From: an uncultured euryarchaeote
GTDB taxonomy: Archaea > Thermoplasmatota > Poseidoniia > Poseidoniales > Thalassarchaeaceae
Assembly (NCBI GenBank): GCA_937901365.1
Contig: CALCEF010000209.1
Span: 1 to 6,879 of the forward strand
Length of the DNA: 6,879 nucleotides
Direction of reading: 5' to 3'
The notes below the pieces were generated by a model. The model saw only the letters and a list, made by a program, of their open reading frames with translations. It did no database searches and was not told the DNA's origin. The translations under genes and the position numbers were made by a program. The number at the start of each line of letters is the position of its first letter. Position 1 is the stretch's first letter. Shown here one piece after another: positions 6,027 to 6,879 of this stretch.

Positions 6027-6590
6027 TCAATCATTGCCTAAGGCATCAAACAGTTGTGGTGTGAAACCTAGTACTGTTTCTTCCTCGCCATCGATGATGG
6101 TTGCAAAATTACCCATCGGGCCTGCAAAATCGTAACCGCCGGCCTTTCCTCGCCAAGAGTCTGAGATGATCAACGCCTCTAGCACTTCATCATCTAGAGA
6201 ATCGATGGAGACAGTTGCGGATTCAACCCAAGATTCTACCTTGGTACCCTGAATTAGAGCGGTGCCTGTCCATACTCTGTGATTTCTCCCACTGAGACGC
6301 AATAACATGTTGATTGCCTCTTGGCGATTACTCGGCTGGCCCAAGGGTTGCAAATGATCGTCAGGGTCCTCAACCAAGGTATCTGCAACAATCACCCGAG
6401 GTGCAGAACACTCTCTTTGAGCAGATTCGATCTTGCCAAGCAATGTGTTCTCAACCTGTTCGGCAATGGGAATTCCGTGCCTATGCGGGCGCTCGCGCGC
6501 GCGTAGAGGGACTTGAACAACTTCGAATCCTAACGCCTCCAGCATCGATGCTCTACGCTGCGAAGCGGACGCGAGATGCAGAGATTCCAT
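6027..6590 (-). CDS. maf: Maf-family nucleotide pyrophosphatase
   Basis: Maf proteins hydrolyse non-canonical or canonical nucleoside triphosphates (dTTP, UTP, m7GTP and similar) to monophosphate and pyrophosphate, and are linked to housecleaning and cell-division arrest. At 187 residues this is full length. Visible motifs: LASASQRRASML at 6-17 (Ser and Arg contact the phosphates), Glu33, Lys53, VADTLV at 68-73 with the catalytic Asp70, the LSGRNHRVWTGTAL stretch at 99-112, and WRGKAGGYDFAGPMG at 146-160. Oddity: the usual Lys-Pro after the catalytic Asp reads Gln85-Pro86, so one commonly conserved basic residue is missing. First gene of the - strand unit. No Shine-Dalgarno sequence is seen near the ATG at 6590; a TATA-like box about 26 bp upstream suggests a leaderless mRNA. 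Which nucleotide it prefers is unknown. Confidence 0.9.
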   Translation of the reverse strand: MESLHLASASQRRASMLEALGFEVVQVPLRARERPHRHGIPIAEQVENTLLGKIESAQRECSAPRVIVADTLVEDPDDHLQPLGQPSNRQEAINMLLRLSGRNHRVWTGTALIQGTKVESWVESATVSIDSLDDEVLEALIISDSWRGKAGGYDFAGPMGNFATIIDGEEETVLGFTPQLFDALGND

Positions 6591-6610
6591 GCCAATCCGA
6601 AGAGGGTGGC

Positions 6611-6620
6611 GTTTATCTTC
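6611..6620. promoter_or_regulatory. candidate shared TATA-like box for divergent maf and KaiC-like genes
   Basis: The short AT-rich run GTTTATCTT lies almost exactly in the middle of the 52-bp gap (6591-6642). Its centre is about 26 bp from the maf ATG and about 27 bp from the GTG of the KaiC-like gene. Archaeal TATA boxes sit about 26 bp before the transcription start, so both mRNAs would begin at or near their start codons. The match to consensus is partial and no clear BRE is seen on either side. Confidence 0.35.
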
Positions 6621-6642
6621 TTGCAGTGAATCGCTCTGTCTG

Positions 6643-6879
6643 GTGGCCCAGTTGAGTAACGCAGGCGAGAGAATCCCTACCTATATCCAAGGATTAGACG
6701 AACAGATGCAGGGAGGAATCCCCAGTGGACACCTGTGTTTGTTGGCGGGAGCGTCTGGTTCGATGAAATCCAGTTTGGGTTTTGCAATGTTGTACAATGC
6801 TGTTTTGGAAGGGCGAACTTCGGGAATTTACGTGACATTGGAGCAATCCAAGGAATCACTAGCAGGTCACATGGCAAAC
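6643..6879 (+). CDS. KaiC/Rad55-like RecA-superfamily ATPase, N-terminal part (3' end outside window)
   Basis: The first 79 residues of a KaiC-domain ATPase run off the right edge. Seen: the KaiC-type opening IPTYIQGLDEQMQGGIPSGH at 11-30, P-loop GASGSMKSS at 36-44, and strand-2 IYVTLEQS at 63-70, where the Glu is probably the KaiC catalytic glutamate. The P-loop has Met where classical Walker A has Gly before Lys, a variant that I recall from archaeal KaiC-like proteins. Such proteins are RecA-fold regulators (signalling, motility, recombination mediation); the rest of the protein is needed to say which. Start: GTG at 6643 puts the conserved domain 10 residues in. An in-frame ATG at 6589 would add 18 unlikely residues and would overlap the maf start on the other strand. 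Strand and frame are certain from the motif run; the start is less so. Confidence 0.85.
   Translation, partial: MAQLSNAGERIPTYIQGLDEQMQGGIPSGHLCLLAGASGSMKSSLGFAMLYNAVLEGRTSGIYVTLEQSKESLAGHMAN

Noticed and set aside
6314..6655. 113-residue + strand open frame opposite maf
   Set aside because: Antisense to Maf motifs, and it also crosses the intergenic region and the start of the KaiC-like gene in another frame.

Overview
The window looks like a piece of an archaeal chromosome, possibly from a planktonic marine Euryarchaeon of the Thermoplasmatota type (Marine Group II / Poseidoniales-like). This assignment is an inference. It rests on a KaiC/Rad55-type ATPase whose P-loop has Met before the Lys, an AcnX-type aconitase (the archaeal phosphomevalonate dehydratase family), a BtpA/SgcQ-family protein, a glutamine-type NAD synthetase, moderate GC, very dense packing, and a mix of strong Shine-Dalgarno starts and starts with none. 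A bacterial source is not excluded without phylogeny.

Left half, + strand (1-4278): four co-oriented genes form a probable transcription unit. They are the C-terminal part of NAD+ synthetase (nadE, entering from the left edge), a single-chain aconitase X with large and swivelling small domains fused, an extended short-chain dehydrogenase of the nucleotide-sugar epimerase/decarboxylase type, and a BtpA/SgcQ-family TIM-barrel protein. The gaps are 51, 22 and 8 bp. The 51-bp nadE-acnX gap is GC-rich and can fold almost end to end into one long hairpin. A second structure, a 24-bp near-perfect palindrome, lies about 115 bp inside acnX.

Right half, - strand (6590 down to 4237): maf (nucleotide pyrophosphatase), an ABC-2 ATPase and its membrane permease form a second unit, with a 24-bp gap and then a 4-bp ATGA overlap. 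This unit converges on the first, and the btpA and permease reading frames overlap tail to tail by 42 bp. A perfect 9-bp hairpin lies just beyond the btpA stop and inside the permease's last membrane helix.

Right edge (6643-6879, + strand): the start of a KaiC-like RecA-superfamily ATPase, divergent from maf. The 52-bp gap between them contains one TATA-like box about 26-27 bp from each start codon, as expected for a shared promoter of two leaderless transcripts.

How the genes work together: if the aconitase is phosphomevalonate dehydratase, it belongs to archaeal isoprenoid (lipid) synthesis. The sugar-nucleotide-type reductase and the ABC-2 exporter would suit surface or lipid metabolism, but substrates cannot be read from the sequence. 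I see no defence system, CRISPR array, insertion sequence, tRNA or rRNA, and no gene-free stretch over 300 bp. The most notable items are the acnX fusion, the structured leader before it, the palindrome, and the convergent overlap with its hairpin.
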